A stretch of DNA of 64,000 nt from Flocculibacter collagenilyticus (lineage in GTDB: Bacteria; Pseudomonadota; Gammaproteobacteria; Enterobacterales; Alteromonadaceae). Every line of letters starts with the position of its first letter. Position 1 is the first letter of the stretch. The translations under genes were made by a program, and so were the position numbers. The stretch spans positions 62,001 to 126,000 of the forward strand of contig NZ_CP059888.1 of the NCBI RefSeq assembly GCF_016469335.1, read 5' to 3'. Shown in pieces: positions 28,342-37,119 of the stretch. The notes beneath the pieces are model-generated. The model was not told where the DNA came from and made no database searches. It worked only from the letters and a program-made list of their open reading frames with translations.

Positions 28342-28486
28342 GTCTGTGACTAGACGTCCAAAAAAAATACTGCTAACTTATTAGCCAGCAACCAATCTAA
28401 ATAGCTTGTCGAATACCTATTATTCCAATTCAAATAAGCAATAATTTAACCCCTTTAATTAAGTAAATATTTAAGAACCCACCGTT

Positions 28487-29758
28487 ATGCGTCTTAGAGA
28501 ATTAAAAAACAAACCTATTAGTGAACTTGTAAAACTAGCTGAAACCATGGGCTTAGAAAATGTCGCCCGTTTACGTAAGCAAGATATTATCTTTGCTATC
28601 TTAAAAGCCCACTCCAAAGGGGGGGAAGACATTTTTGGTGATGGCGTATTAGAGATCTTACAAGATGGTTTCGGTTTTTTACGTTCTTCAGACTCATCAT
28701 ACCTAGCTGGGCCTGATGATATTTACGTGTCACCAAGTCAAATTCGTCGCTTTAATTTGCGAACGGGTGATTCAATCTCTGGTATTATTCGTCCACCAAA
28801 AGATGGCGAACGCTATTTTGCATTACTGAAAATTTCAGAAGTTAACTTCGACCGTCCTGAAAATTCACGCAATAAAATCCTTTTCGAAAACCTTACACCA
28901 TTACACGCCAATGAGCGTATGACGATGGAGCGTGGAAACGGCAGTACTGAAGATATTACTGCGCGTGTACTAGATTTAGCATCGCCAATTGGTAAAGGTC
29001 AACGTGCGTTATTAGTGGCACCACCGAAAGCCGGTAAAACCATGTTAATGCAGAATATTGCTCAGTCAATTTCGGCTAATCACCCTGAATGCCAGTTAAT
29101 GGTATTACTGATTGACGAACGCCCTGAAGAAGTAACAGAAATGAAGCGCTTAGTCAGCGGTGAAGTGGTTGCATCAACCTTTGATGAGCCTGCAAGTCGC
29201 CACGTACAAGTGGCTGAAATGGTGATTGAGAAAGCAAAACGTTTAGTTGAGCATAAAAAAGATGTGGTTATTCTACTTGACTCAATCACACGCTTAGCAC
29301 GTGCATACAACACGGTTATTCCTTCTTCAGGTAAAGTACTTACTGGTGGTGTTGATGCTAATGCACTACATAAGCCTAAGCGTTTCTTTGGTGCAGCGCG
29401 TAATGTTGAAGAAGGCGGAAGCTTAACAATTATCGCAACGGCGTTAATTGATACTGGCTCTAAAATGGACGAAGTTATTTACGAAGAATTTAAAGGTACA
29501 GGTAACTTAGAGTTGCACCTTAATCGTAAAATTGCTGAAAAGCGTGTTTTCCCTGCTATCGACTTTAATCGTTCAGGCACGCGCCGTGAAGAGTTGTTAA
29601 CATCAAAAGAAGAGCTACAGAAAATGTGGATCTTACGTAAGATTGTACATGACATGACGGAAATAGATGCGATGGAATTCTTAATTGATAAACTATCAAT
29701 GACGAAAACGAACGACGAATTTTTTGATGCGATGCGCCGTCAAAAAAGCGCGAAATAA
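28487..29758 (+). CDS. rho: transcription termination factor Rho
   Basis: 423 residues (E. coli 419). A hexameric RNA-dependent ATPase that binds C-rich unstructured RNA and terminates transcription. The N-terminal helical domain ([19 protein letters not shown]) and cold-shock-like primary RNA site ([23 protein letters not shown]) are followed by the ATPase core with VAPPKAGKT (178-185, Lys184), [13 protein letters not shown] and the Q/R-loop [20 protein letters not shown]. Sequence is conserved throughout. It has its own terminator, and downstream lies a strongly C-rich, G-poor stretch (29821-30210). Confidence 0.98.
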   Translation: MRLRELKNKPISELVKLAETMGLENVARLRKQDIIFAILKAHSKGGEDIFGDGVLEILQDGFGFLRSSDSSYLAGPDDIYVSPSQIRRFNLRTGDSISGIIRPPKDGERYFALLKISEVNFDRPENSRNKILFENLTPLHANERMTMERGNGSTEDITARVLDLASPIGKGQRALLVAPPKAGKTMLMQNIAQSISANHPECQLMVLLIDERPEEVTEMKRLVSGEVVASTFDEPASRHVQVAEMVIEKAKRLVEHKKDVVILLDSITRLARAYNTVIPSSGKVLTGGVDANALHKPKRFFGAARNVEEGGSLTIIATALIDTGSKMDEVIYEEFKGTGNLELHLNRKIAEKRVFPAIDFNRSGTRREELLTSKEELQKMWILRKIVHDMTEIDAMEFLIDKLSMTKTNDEFFDAMRRQKSAK

Positions 29759-29786
29759 AGTACAAACGGTCGTATTAAAATGACAT

Positions 29787-29820
29787 AAAAAAACACCTGC
29801 ATTCGCAGGTGTTTTTATTT
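29787..29820 (+). terminator. intrinsic terminator of rho
   Basis: AAACACCTGC-ATTC-GCAGGTGTTT stem with a 4-nt loop, followed by TTATTT. It starts 28 bp after the rho stop. Confidence 0.9.
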
Positions 29821-30210
29821 AATATTTGGTGTTGTTCTTAGCACATTCAAAATTCTATTGTAGTAACACGAGACTAAAACGTTTTTAACCTACTGCACTC
29901 TATTATCTAAGCGCTATTACTTAAGCATTACATCATCTAAACTCTACATCATCTAATTACCACTCAGCAGCAGCACTTCGCTGCACCTCGATCAAATACC
30001 ACCAGTACTTAGATTCAGACTTACTCACACTACTCAGCTAAATTACAGCAACACACAACTTAAGTTAACAAGCTCAGGTTACTAACAATACTCTGCCAAT
30101 AAGAACAGATACTGCTACAACATCAGACACAAACCACCTTCTGATTAATGCCTACTGCCACATCAATACTTAACTAAATACAACTCTTATGGCACCACTA
30201 CGCGCTAGTA
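29821..30210 (+). promoter_or_regulatory. C-rich, G-poor rut-like stretch downstream of rho
   Basis: No open frame of note on either strand. By manual count, bases 29881-30180 hold about 85 C and 28 G on the plus strand (roughly 28% versus 9%), whereas neighbouring DNA is balanced. It is made of YC- and CA-rich words (ACTC, CATC, CACAC) with little hairpin potential. This is the composition of a Rho utilisation site. The region follows the rho terminator, so a role in stopping readthrough or in Rho autoregulation is plausible but is inference only. Confidence 0.4.
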
Positions 30211-30231
30211 AGCCATTTTGCTTTGTTTTAA

Positions 30232-30417
30232 CTAAGTTTTTGATTCATTTTGCTTTTCTGAAACATTGCAAATTGGCCAGTGTTGTTCTGGAAAGCTATT
30301 TTCTACAACAAGCTTTGAACTTTTGGCGCTATTACCTTGAATTAGTTTCGCTATTTTCTGCGTAATCGAATAGTCCGCAGTGACTGTATTATGATTATCC
30401 ATGACATTTTTTTCCAT
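30232..30417 (-). CDS. hypothetical small protein (61 aa)
   Basis: Reads MEKNVMDNHNTVTADYS... through IAKLIQGNSAKSSKLVVENS to a charged C-terminus; I recognise no family. AGAAGGGTGG upstream of the ATG at 30417 is a plausible ribosome binding site. A GTG four codons further up is an alternative start. It is divergent from ubiD and its downstream flank is the skewed 29.8-30.2 kb stretch. No signal peptide or membrane segment. It may be a real small gene or a chance frame. Confidence 0.4.
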   Translation of the reverse strand: MEKNVMDNHNTVTADYSITQKIAKLIQGNSAKSSKLVVENSFPEQHWPICNVSEKQNESKT

Positions 30418-30605
30418 TTTATATACCACCCTTCTGCGCAGTTAACAACAACCACTTTTTGCTGCAAGGTTCACAAATTATAAGCCATAAAATTCTATCT
30501 GCACAATTTTTATTCTACGTTTTTTTACAGATTGTTAGGCTTTTTATTAATATCCAAACTAACATCAATCACGTTATAATTATAAAAAAATTCTAAGTGT
30601 TTGTA

Positions 30606-32075
30606 ATGAAATATAAAGATTTACGCGAATTTATACACCTTTTGGAAAAGCAAGGTCAATTAGTTCGAATCACAGCAGAGGTCGATCCAGATTTAGAGAT
30701 GACCGAAATTGCAGACCGCACACTCAGAGCAAAAGGTCCTGCGTTATTGTTTGAAAACCCGAAAGGCTATTCTACGCCAGTCTTAGCCAATTTATTTGGT
30801 ACGCCTGAGCGCGTTGCGTTTGCGATGGGACAAGAGAATGTTGCTGAGCTCCGTGAAGTCGGCAAGTTATTGGCTTTTTTAAAAGAACCAGAACCGCCTA
30901 AAGGATTTAAAGACGCTTGGAATAAACTACCCGCGTTTAAGCAAGTACTTAATATGCCTGTTAAACGTTTAAAGAAAGCACCCTGCCAAGCTGAAGTGTT
31001 TAGCGGTGAAGAGGTTGATCTTACAAAGCTACCCATTATGCGTTGTTGGCCTGATGACGCCGCACCATTAATTACATGGGGTTTAACGGTGACTAAAGGC
31101 CCTCATAAAGAACGTCAGAATCTGGGTATTTATCGCCAGCAATTACTGAGCAAAAATAAAGTGATTATGCGCTGGTTATCGCATCGTGGCGGCGCGCTGG
31201 ATTTTCAAGAGTGGCAACAAGCGCACCCTAATGAGCGTTTTCCTGTTTCCGTGGCATTAGGTGCTGATCCCGCTACTATTTTAGGCGCCGTGACGCCGGT
31301 GCCTGATAGCATGTCAGAGTATGCATTTGCCGGTTTATTACGTGGTGATAAAACCGAAGTTGTAAAATGTGTGAGTAACGACCTTGAAGTACCTGCCAGC
31401 GCTGAAATTGTGTTAGAAGGCTATATTGAGCCTGATGAAATGGCTGATGAAGGACCGTATGGCGACCATACAGGTTATTACAATGAAGTAGATAGCTTCC
31501 CAGTGTTTACCGTTACCCACATTACGCAGCGCAACAAGCCAATCTATCACAGTACTTATACGGGTAGGCCACCCGATGAGCCAGCTATTTTAGGCGTTGC
31601 GTTGAACGAGGTATTTGTACCAATCTTACAAAAGCAATTCCCTGAAATTGTGGATTTTTATTTACCACCTGAAGGCTGCTCGTATCGAATGGCGGTTGTG
31701 ACCATGAAAAAGCAATATGCCGGACACGCCAAGCGAGTAATGATGGGCGTGTGGTCATTTTTACGGCAGTTCATGTACACCAAGTTTGTTATTGTATGCG
31801 ATGATGATGTAAACGCACGTGATTGGAATGACGTTATTTGGGCAATCACCACCCGTATGGATCCCGCTCGTGATATAACGCTAGTAGAAAATACCCCAAT
31901 TGATTATTTAGACTTTGCATCGCCAGTATCTGGATTAGGTTCAAAAATGGGCATGGACGCAACCAATAAATGGCCGGGCGAAACAGACCGAGAGTGGGGG
32001 CAACCTATTGTGATGGATGAAAGCGTAAAAGCACGGGTTGATGAAATATGGGACTCGTTAGGGATCAAATTATAA
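30606..32075 (+). CDS. ubiD: 4-hydroxy-3-polyprenylbenzoate decarboxylase
   Basis: 489 residues from the ATG at 30606; a GTG three codons upstream is less like the family start ([10 protein letters not shown] matches UbiD). It decarboxylates the polyprenylated ring in ubiquinone synthesis using prenylated FMN made by UbiX. Family blocks are [68 protein letters not shown] and [12 protein letters not shown]. It is followed by a ferredoxin, fre and a thioesterase on the same strand. The ubiD-fre order is common in gammaproteobacteria. Confidence 0.96.
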   Translation: MKYKDLREFIHLLEKQGQLVRITAEVDPDLEMTEIADRTLRAKGPALLFENPKGYSTPVLANLFGTPERVAFAMGQENVAELREVGKLLAFLKEPEPPKGFKDAWNKLPAFKQVLNMPVKRLKKAPCQAEVFSGEEVDLTKLPIMRCWPDDAAPLITWGLTVTKGPHKERQNLGIYRQQLLSKNKVIMRWLSHRGGALDFQEWQQAHPNERFPVSVALGADPATILGAVTPVPDSMSEYAFAGLLRGDKTEVVKCVSNDLEVPASAEIVLEGYIEPDEMADEGPYGDHTGYYNEVDSFPVFTVTHITQRNKPIYHSTYTGRPPDEPAILGVALNEVFVPILQKQFPEIVDFYLPPEGCSYRMAVVTMKKQYAGHAKRVMMGVWSFLRQFMYTKFVIVCDDDVNARDWNDVIWAITTRMDPARDITLVENTPIDYLDFASPVSGLGSKMGMDATNKWPGETDREWGQPIVMDESVKARVDEIWDSLGIKL

Positions 32076-32137
32076 AGGGCATTTATGGCTTATACTATAT
32101 TGACTAATCTGCACTTTAGGCTGTTGTCAGACAATTT

Positions 32138-32416
32138 ATGTTGAAGACCATAGTTGTTTTACCTGCAAACATATCGTTTAAGGTAAAGCCAAATGAAACC
32201 ATTTTAGACGCTGCAATTCGTCAACATATTGATTTTCCTCATCGTTGTCAGGAAGGCGTATGTGCAGCTTGCGTGTGTAAATTAGTGAAGGGTCAGGTAA
32301 TATATGCGCCAGATATTTCGAGTCACTCTGATCAAAGCGAACACTCAGAGTACGTTTATTGTTGTCTAGCTGAACCACAAGGTGATGTGACCATTTCACA
32401 TCCTTTTATAAAATAA
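32138..32416 (+). CDS. 2Fe-2S plant-type ferredoxin
   Basis: 92 residues with the plant-type [2Fe-2S] ligand pattern: Cys37, Cys42, Cys45 (CQEGVCAAC) and Cys75 or 76 (YVYCC). No other domain. It ends 10 bp before the fre gene. Together they look like the two halves of a split CDP-6-deoxyglucose/phenol hydroxylase-type reductase, in which the ferredoxin and flavin domains are usually fused. It is probably an electron carrier from the flavin reductase; the final acceptor is unknown, possibly ubiquinone hydroxylation given the ubiD context (inference). Confidence 0.9.
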   Translation: MLKTIVVLPANISFKVKPNETILDAAIRQHIDFPHRCQEGVCAACVCKLVKGQVIYAPDISSHSDQSEHSEYVYCCLAEPQGDVTISHPFIK

Positions 32417-32426
32417 GGTAGTTTTC

Positions 32427-33122
32427 ATGCAACTCGTTGACTGTCAGATCACACATCGTGATAAGCTGACTGAACAGATTTATTTATTTCGATTAACCCC
32501 ATCAACACCGGTGCAGTTCGACGCAGGCCAATATCTGCAAGTTGTGATGGGCGAGAATGATAAACGCCCATTTTCAATTGCGTCTTCACCTTCCAAGCCG
32601 TATTTAGAGTTACACATTGGCGCAACAGAAAGCGACAGTTACGCCATGCAGGTAGTAGAGCGCCTAAAACAGCAAGATACCGTGCAAGTGGAAGTGGGGC
32701 TGGGGCACTCTCAGCTTAACGTAAAAAGTCCGAACCCGATTATTTTATTAGCGGGTGGCACGGGGTTTTCTTATGTGAAATCAATCGCTGACTTTTTAGC
32801 AGAACAAAATGAAAAACGACCTGTTTTCTTCTACTGGGGCGCTAAAAATGAAGAAGCCCTTTACGCCATGGAAGAAATGAAGCAGTGGCAAACTCACCAT
32901 ACTGGCTATCAATTTATTCCAGTTATTGAAGAGGCTGATGAAACATGGCAGGGGAAAACGGGTTATGTGCATCAAGCTGTGATGGAAGATATTGTTAGCT
33001 TAGAGCCTTACGACATTTATATTGCCGGACCGTTTAAAATGGTAGGTATTGTCCGTGACGACTTTTTACATCACGGCGCGTTACTAGAAAATATGCATGC
33101 AGATGCATTTGCCTTTATATAA
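32427..33122 (+). CDS. fre: NAD(P)H-flavin reductase (Fre-type)
   Basis: 231 residues (E. coli Fre 233). The FAD/flavin site is DKRPFSIASSP, the nucleotide-binding region ILLAGGTGFSYVKSIADF, and the C-terminus YIAGPFKMVGIVRDDFL. It reduces free flavins with NAD(P)H and may also feed the adjacent ferredoxin. AAGGTAG precedes the start. It belongs to a four-gene run ubiD-ferredoxin-fre-thioesterase with short gaps. Confidence 0.92.
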   Translation: MQLVDCQITHRDKLTEQIYLFRLTPSTPVQFDAGQYLQVVMGENDKRPFSIASSPSKPYLELHIGATESDSYAMQVVERLKQQDTVQVEVGLGHSQLNVKSPNPIILLAGGTGFSYVKSIADFLAEQNEKRPVFFYWGAKNEEALYAMEEMKQWQTHHTGYQFIPVIEEADETWQGKTGYVHQAVMEDIVSLEPYDIYIAGPFKMVGIVRDDFLHHGALLENMHADAFAFI

Positions 33123-33150
33123 TTTCACGCAGTAGGAAGTACAACAGCTT

Positions 33151-33558
33151 ATGACTCATTCAACGCTAATCAAAGTACGTGGTTATCATTTAGATATTTA
33201 TCAACATGTTAATAATGCCCGCTACCTAGAGTTTTTAGAAGAAGCACGCTGGGCTTACTTAGAAGACAGTGGTGATATAGAGTTCTTCGAAGCAAAGGGA
33301 CTCGCATGGGTGCTAGTTAACATCAATATTAATTACCGTTTACCTGCAATGATGGGACAAACGCTAGACATCAAAACGCGTTTTAGCAAAATAGGCAGTA
33401 AAAGCTCGGTTATCCACCAAGAGGTTTATATTAAAGGCACCGACAAATTAATTGCCGACGCCGACATTACTTTTGTATGCCTTGACCGTAAAACAGGCAA
33501 GCCAATAGTGATTGAAGGCGACTTAAAAGCACGATTTGAAGAGCATTTGATTGACTAA
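33151..33558 (+). CDS. acyl-CoA thioesterase (hot-dog fold, YbgC/4HBT-type)
   Basis: 135 residues. The 4HBT-type signature YHLDIYQHVNNARYLEFLEEARW holds the catalytic Asp and HVNNARY (given here in part: YQHVNNARYLEFLEEARW). INYRLPAMMGQTLDIKTR is the central strand region. It hydrolyses an acyl-CoA thioester, and the chain preference cannot be told from sequence. Last gene of the ubiD run, 28 bp after fre, convergent with a VOC gene. Confidence 0.9.
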   Translation: MTHSTLIKVRGYHLDIYQHVNNARYLEFLEEARWAYLEDSGDIEFFEAKGLAWVLVNININYRLPAMMGQTLDIKTRFSKIGSKSSVIHQEVYIKGTDKLIADADITFVCLDRKTGKPIVIEGDLKARFEEHLID

Positions 33559-33571
33559 CTCAGTCCAAGCT

Positions 33572-33946
33572 TTAATCATTGTCTTTTGATTGAAAAGACA
33601 ACTTCAAGCCAGACGGGCCTTCTGCAAAATATATGGTTTCACCGTAGTTTTTCATTGGCCCTTGTACTTCAATTTTATTCTGTTTGGCATGTGCAGCAAA
33701 TGCTTCAGCATCATCAACAATAATTTGTAGCATAATACCAGCGGGCATTTGACTGCTACTTTGCCAGACTTCAACCCAACTATGTTCTCCTGCTGGGAAG
33801 ATAGCACCAGAAAAAGCGTGGCTATCACTCTGATTGTCATCGCAGTCACCCATTTTTCTTTCAGTTAAGCCAAGTCCATTTAAAAAATGAGCTAAGTCTT
33901 GTGCTTCATCAGTAACAGCACAAAAACGAATACCAAGCACTTGCAT
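33572..33946 (-). CDS. VOC family (glyoxalase/bleomycin resistance-like) protein
   Basis: 124 residues with the paired beta-alpha-beta-beta-beta modules of the VOC fold: opening VLGIRFCAVTDEAQDLAHFL, middle HSWVEVWQ and IMLQIIVDDAEAFAAHA, and closing GETIYFAEGPSGLKLSF. Members bind a metal and act as lyases, dioxygenases or resistance proteins; no specific one is recognisable. ATGATATATG-proximal AAAGGATG serves as ribosome binding site. Its upstream flank is the start of the repeat-bearing island. Confidence 0.85.
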   Translation of the reverse strand: MQVLGIRFCAVTDEAQDLAHFLNGLGLTERKMGDCDDNQSDSHAFSGAIFPAGEHSWVEVWQSSSQMPAGIMLQIIVDDAEAFAAHAKQNKIEVQGPMKNYGETIYFAEGPSGLKLSFQSKDND

Positions 33947-34120
33947 ATATCATCCTTTATTTTCAATTGGTTATATTAAGTTAAAGTGAGGTGTAGACAT
34001 TGAAATCTGTGGAAATCGAAATCATAGCGTAGATGATAGTATAGATGAGTTTAATGTGTAGAGAAGAAGAGTGTTGGAAGGCGCCTTAGGCTTTTCCAAC
34101 TTACGCATATAGCTAATTGT

Positions 34121-34187
34121 GTAAGTCGGTTAAGTGAAGCGCCACCCGACAGGTTAAACCCGACGTGCGACCCTACCGACATACGGC
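34121..34187 (-). repeat. island repeat R1 (67 bp copy)
   Basis: First of four related structured repeats. Core GTAAGTCGGTTAAG, then AAGCGCCACCCGACAGG, then TTAA and a CCGAC(N)ATACGG end. The two ends (CCGTAAGTCGGTTAA and TTAACCCGACATACGG in the best copy) are inverted repeats, and the middle can fold as GCG-AAG-CGC. In this copy extra bases lengthen the right arm. It lies 16 bp past the stop of the lipoprotein gene. Confidence 0.85.
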
Positions 34188-34203
34188 TTTATTCTTGAAC
34201 TAT

Positions 34204-34596
34204 TTAAAATATGAATTCAGCTATCAAGGGTGGAATATCCTGTTCATCAGGAGCAAGTTTATGAACCTCTTTTTTTTCAAATACACCGCCAGAACCCTTA
34301 GTCCATACAACGCTACCTATATCCCCGCTTGCAAACCAGAGTTTTCCTGCTCCGTAGACAATCGCCCAATTTTGAAATTTACTCGCTTTGGAGTTCTCCA
34401 TTATTAGATATTGCTTGTCTTTGTTTAGCAGGTGATAAACGACAATTCCATCATCATCTATTACACGTAAAATTAAACCACTTTCGAGTTCATAAACCCC
34501 AAAATCTGTTATCTCAATATCTACTGAATAATCTTTTTTGCAGGAAACAAAAAAAATCATCATTAAGACAAATAAAGCTACTTTAATTAAATTCAT
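34204..34596 (-). CDS. small lipoprotein, probable immunity protein to the adjacent Rhs tip
   Basis: 130 residues from the ATG at 34596, preceded by AAGGAAATAATT. The longer frame to 34635 overlaps the Rhs coding end. A lipoprotein signal (VALFVLMMIFFVSC) gives lipid attachment at Cys19. The mature part is a small beta-rich domain of no family I recognise (VYELESGLILRVIDDDGI, FQNWAIVYGAGKLWFASG). It starts 2 bp after the Rhs stop, the usual place for an immunity gene. A membrane-anchored, periplasm-facing immunity protein would suggest that the toxin acts in the envelope. The role is inference from position. Confidence 0.6.
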   Translation of the reverse strand: MNLIKVALFVLMMIFFVSCKKDYSVDIEITDFGVYELESGLILRVIDDDGIVVYHLLNKDKQYLIMENSKASKFQNWAIVYGAGKLWFASGDIGSVVWTKGSGGVFEKKEVHKLAPDEQDIPPLIAEFIF

Positions 34597-34598
34597 AA

Positions 34599-36275
34599 TT
34601 ATTTCCTTGGATATACAGTCAATGTATCTCGCCAAAACAGGTGCACATTATAATCCTTGGGGGAATACAGTGTATTCAACATAGAAGAAGACAATCGATC
34701 ATATCTGTACTTGGGATTAGGGTCTATCCTGTCATTCCAACTGGCACGGAAATCATAAGAAATACTACCATTATTATTTTTTATTGCCTTACCGACAAGG
34801 AATGCATCCCCTAGAGCTTTATGTGTCCCGTGCAGCATTTGATAACCAGTTTTATAACCATTATCAATCTCACCATGAAATTGTATGAAAATATCGCCAG
34901 ATTCACGCCTAGTGACTGCATCACGCATAAGCTCTGTTTGTATCTGCTTTCTTAGTTTGGGGTTGGCTCTCATGTAGACTCCCCACTCACCACCATCAGC
35001 CACAATTGACTCGCCGGATCCATTTAACCAATGTTCGAGTAATTCTTGCCCTCTATCATCAAAGTAACCGAAGTCACCGACAGAGCGACCGTCGGTAGAT
35101 GTATTATCTAACGCCTGCGTATCTCCACTGGCATCATCCTTACCATCCTTGTCATCCTTACCATCCTTGTCACCCTTAGCAGTCGCACTGTCTCCAGTAC
35201 TACCCGGCAGTATTTTTTCATTTGACTCTTTACCATTAAACTTAGATTCACTTTTTCCGTCGTCACTATTATTAACCCGCTGGGTAAAGCTGTTCATCCT
35301 GTCAAGCATATCATCTTGATAGAAGAAGCTCTCAAACATATATCCAGTAGGATCAGTATAGCTAAGCGGATTATTTAATACATAACTATAGCGATTAAAG
35401 TTTTGGCTATTATCCACTTCTTGAATAATGGGATCGGGTTGCATAAAACGTCCTAGCTCTGGATCATAGATGCGTCCATTCATGTGAATTATATTGGCAT
35501 GATCGACCTGCTCATGACCAGTAAATCCCCGCGTAGTGTAGCTTAGAATGTTGGTTAAAGTTAATTCTTTAAACAAATTATCAAACGGTTTCCATGCTTG
35601 TACATTGCGTCTATTACCAAAGGCATCAAAGCTTAAACGTTCTTTAACTTGCCCTTTATTATCAGTGATCACATCTGTAGATCCTAAGTGATCAGTAAAT
35701 AAATAGGTTAATTCACTAGTATTGTTACTACGTATAATTTCAAGTGCGCTGTCGCCTATATAGCGTTTGTATTCTAATACACCGCTTGGTTTTGTAACGG
35801 CTTCAATATTACCGATATAATAGGTCGTTGTTTTTTCGCTTATACCTGACTCATTTTTAATTTCATCAACACGCTTGTAGCGGCTTCGATTAAAGTCATA
35901 GCTGAATGATGTTCGACCATGCTGAGACTTTATTAAAAGTGGTTTATCAAAATGGCTATAGATTACATTGCGAGTTAGTCGACCATTGTCATATTGATGT
36001 GTTTGGTTGCCTCTAGCATCATAACAATATTGGCGGCTATCAATTGCGCTTACAGCATGTGGTCCAGGTATTACGGCGCTACTTATAGCATCACATTTAC
36101 TTGCCTTGGTTTGATAAGTATATAATGCCCCTGAAAGCACGTCTGATTTGCTGCTTATATTGCCAGCTGCGTCATAATTAATACTCAATGTCTCATAATT
36201 ATTTAAACTAGCAGAGCTTAATCGGTTTAAGCTGTCATAACTAAACACTTCGGTTTGTTTTTCTGTTGTACCCAT
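34599..36275 (-). CDS. Rhs C-terminal tip: Rhs core plus variable toxin-like domain, 5'-truncated
   Basis: 558 residues from the first ATG, but Rhs-like coding continues upstream in frame (GNLRLRTDNINEF) to a stop inside repeat R2, so the large N-terminal part is missing. Visible YD/Rhs motifs are FSYDSLNRLSSASL, YLFTDHLGSTDVITD and the core end GRIYDPELGRFMQPDPI, then NPLSYTDPTGY. An acidic linker (GDKDGKDDKDGKDD) leads to a ~150-residue C-terminal domain (ELLEHWLNGSGES ... FHGEIDNGYKTGYQML ... RASWNDRIDPNPKYRYD) that I cannot assign. Such tips are normally released toxins. With no SD before the ATG, this may be an orphan tip, silent unless recombined onto a full Rhs. Confidence 0.8.
   Translation of the reverse strand: MGTTEKQTEVFSYDSLNRLSSASLNNYETLSINYDAAGNISSKSDVLSGALYTYQTKASKCDAISSAVIPGPHAVSAIDSRQYCYDARGNQTHQYDNGRLTRNVIYSHFDKPLLIKSQHGRTSFSYDFNRSRYKRVDEIKNESGISEKTTTYYIGNIEAVTKPSGVLEYKRYIGDSALEIIRSNNTSELTYLFTDHLGSTDVITDNKGQVKERLSFDAFGNRRNVQAWKPFDNLFKELTLTNILSYTTRGFTGHEQVDHANIIHMNGRIYDPELGRFMQPDPIIQEVDNSQNFNRYSYVLNNPLSYTDPTGYMFESFFYQDDMLDRMNSFTQRVNNSDDGKSESKFNGKESNEKILPGSTGDSATAKGDKDGKDDKDGKDDASGDTQALDNTSTDGRSVGDFGYFDDRGQELLEHWLNGSGESIVADGGEWGVYMRANPKLRKQIQTELMRDAVTRRESGDIFIQFHGEIDNGYKTGYQMLHGTHKALGDAFLVGKAIKNNNGSISYDFRASWNDRIDPNPKYRYDRLSSSMLNTLYSPKDYNVHLFWRDTLTVYPRK
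35140..35175 (-). repeat. two 18-bp direct repeats in the Rhs linker
   Basis: Two near-identical 18-bp units code for the acidic GDKDGKDD-type linker exactly between the Rhs core and the variable toxin-like domain. Such a repeat can change linker length by slippage. Confidence 0.75.
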
Positions 36276-36315
36276 GAATTCATTGATATTGTCAGTTCGT
36301 AAACGCAGATTACCT

Positions 36316-36380
36316 AACCCGTAAGTCGGTTAAGCGTAGCGCCACCCGATAGGTTAACTCGACGCACGGCCGTTATCGGC
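36316..36380 (-). repeat. island repeat R2
   Basis: Second copy, AACCCGTAAGTCGGTTAAGC... with ...GCCACCCGATAGGTTAA and a diverged right end (CGTTATCGGC). It abuts the truncated 5' end of the Rhs tip: the Rhs frame runs into it as PTYGLGNL before meeting a stop. Confidence 0.88.
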
Positions 36381-36477
36381 AAGGGCAATTATAAGGACGG
36401 AGTTACTGATATGAGGGTTGCTAGTGATGATAGCTGCATGTTAGCACATGATGAGAGTTAACATGCAAAGGTTCTAA

Positions 36478-36969
36478 TTACTGAACTTTAATGTTGACAG
36501 TTGTCTTAAGCTCATCTGTAAATACTATATCAGAAGCAGAAAAGCTTGATAATAAATCATTCAGTTCAGCCTCCTCTCCTTTGAACCCTTTGTAACTAGC
36601 CGTCATCACGTACATATCAGACGTTAAATTAAAGCATCTTTTTAACCTTTGTAACGGAATTGTATAGCCAGTAATTTGATTTGGGTGTAACTCAATAAAA
36701 TCAACGCTAGTTGGTAGGTTAGAGTTTATCTTGCATTGGTTTCTAAATACCTTTCCATCACTATCCTTAAATACTAACTCTAACTCACCTAGTCGTCCTA
36801 GGGACATTCTTTTATTCAAAGAGATAATATTCAAACTGTTGTTTAAAATAGTAAAATTCATGTTTCCGTCTTTCATTTGGGCTAAGAAGCTTAATTCAGA
36901 AGCGAAAGCGCTAGCGATACCCATAGTAAGTCCTAGAAATATTATGATACTTTTTATTTTGTGTTTCAT
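36478..36969 (-). CDS. secreted hypothetical protein in the Rhs island
   Basis: 163 residues. A signal peptide (IIIFLGLTMGIASAFA) is followed by a beta-rich domain with two cysteines (RNQCKIN, LKRCFNL) and the segment ELHPNQITGYTIPLQ. The latter matches by eye the LKPQQTKYYDL segment of the neighbouring secreted protein, so the two may share a fold. The start ATG overlaps the TGA of a 12-codon frame remnant (TGGLLKSYGELK) that begins where repeat R3 ends. Position and export suggest an orphan immunity or envelope protein. No known family recognised. Confidence 0.6.
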   Translation of the reverse strand: MKHKIKSIIIFLGLTMGIASAFASELSFLAQMKDGNMNFTILNNSLNIISLNKRMSLGRLGELELVFKDSDGKVFRNQCKINSNLPTSVDFIELHPNQITGYTIPLQRLKRCFNLTSDMYVMTASYKGFKGEEAELNDLLSSFSASDIVFTDELKTTVNIKVQ

Positions 36970-37006
36970 TTCAATTCGCCGTATGACTTGAGAAGCCCCC
37001 CTGTTT

Positions 37007-37062
37007 AACCCGTAAGTCGGTTAAGCGAAGCGCCACCCGACAGGTTAACCCGACATACGGCC
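37007..37062 (-). repeat. island repeat R3 (best-preserved copy)
   Basis: AACCCGTAAGTCGGTTAAGC, then GAAGCGCCACCCGACAGG, then TTAACCCGACATACGGCC. The ends CCGTAAGTCGGTTAA and TTAACCCGACATACGG are near-perfect inverted repeats. It lies 38 bp upstream of the start of the 163-aa gene and 58 bp past the stop of the next gene on the minus strand. Confidence 0.9.
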
Positions 37063-37119
37063 TTGGTAATACTGAAACCGTGATGATGGGTAAAGAAGGT
37101 GCTTGATCACCAAGGTAAG

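Noticed and set aside
28342-28486. rhoL leader peptide between trxA and rho
   Set aside because: No frame with a convincing start and ribosome binding site was found in the AT-rich leader.
34599-35100. Rhs tip domain as a colicin M-type lipid II hydrolase
   Set aside because: A loose likeness around DPNPKYRYD plus the lipoprotein partner suggested it, but the Asp/His/Arg catalytic set of colicin M could not be placed.
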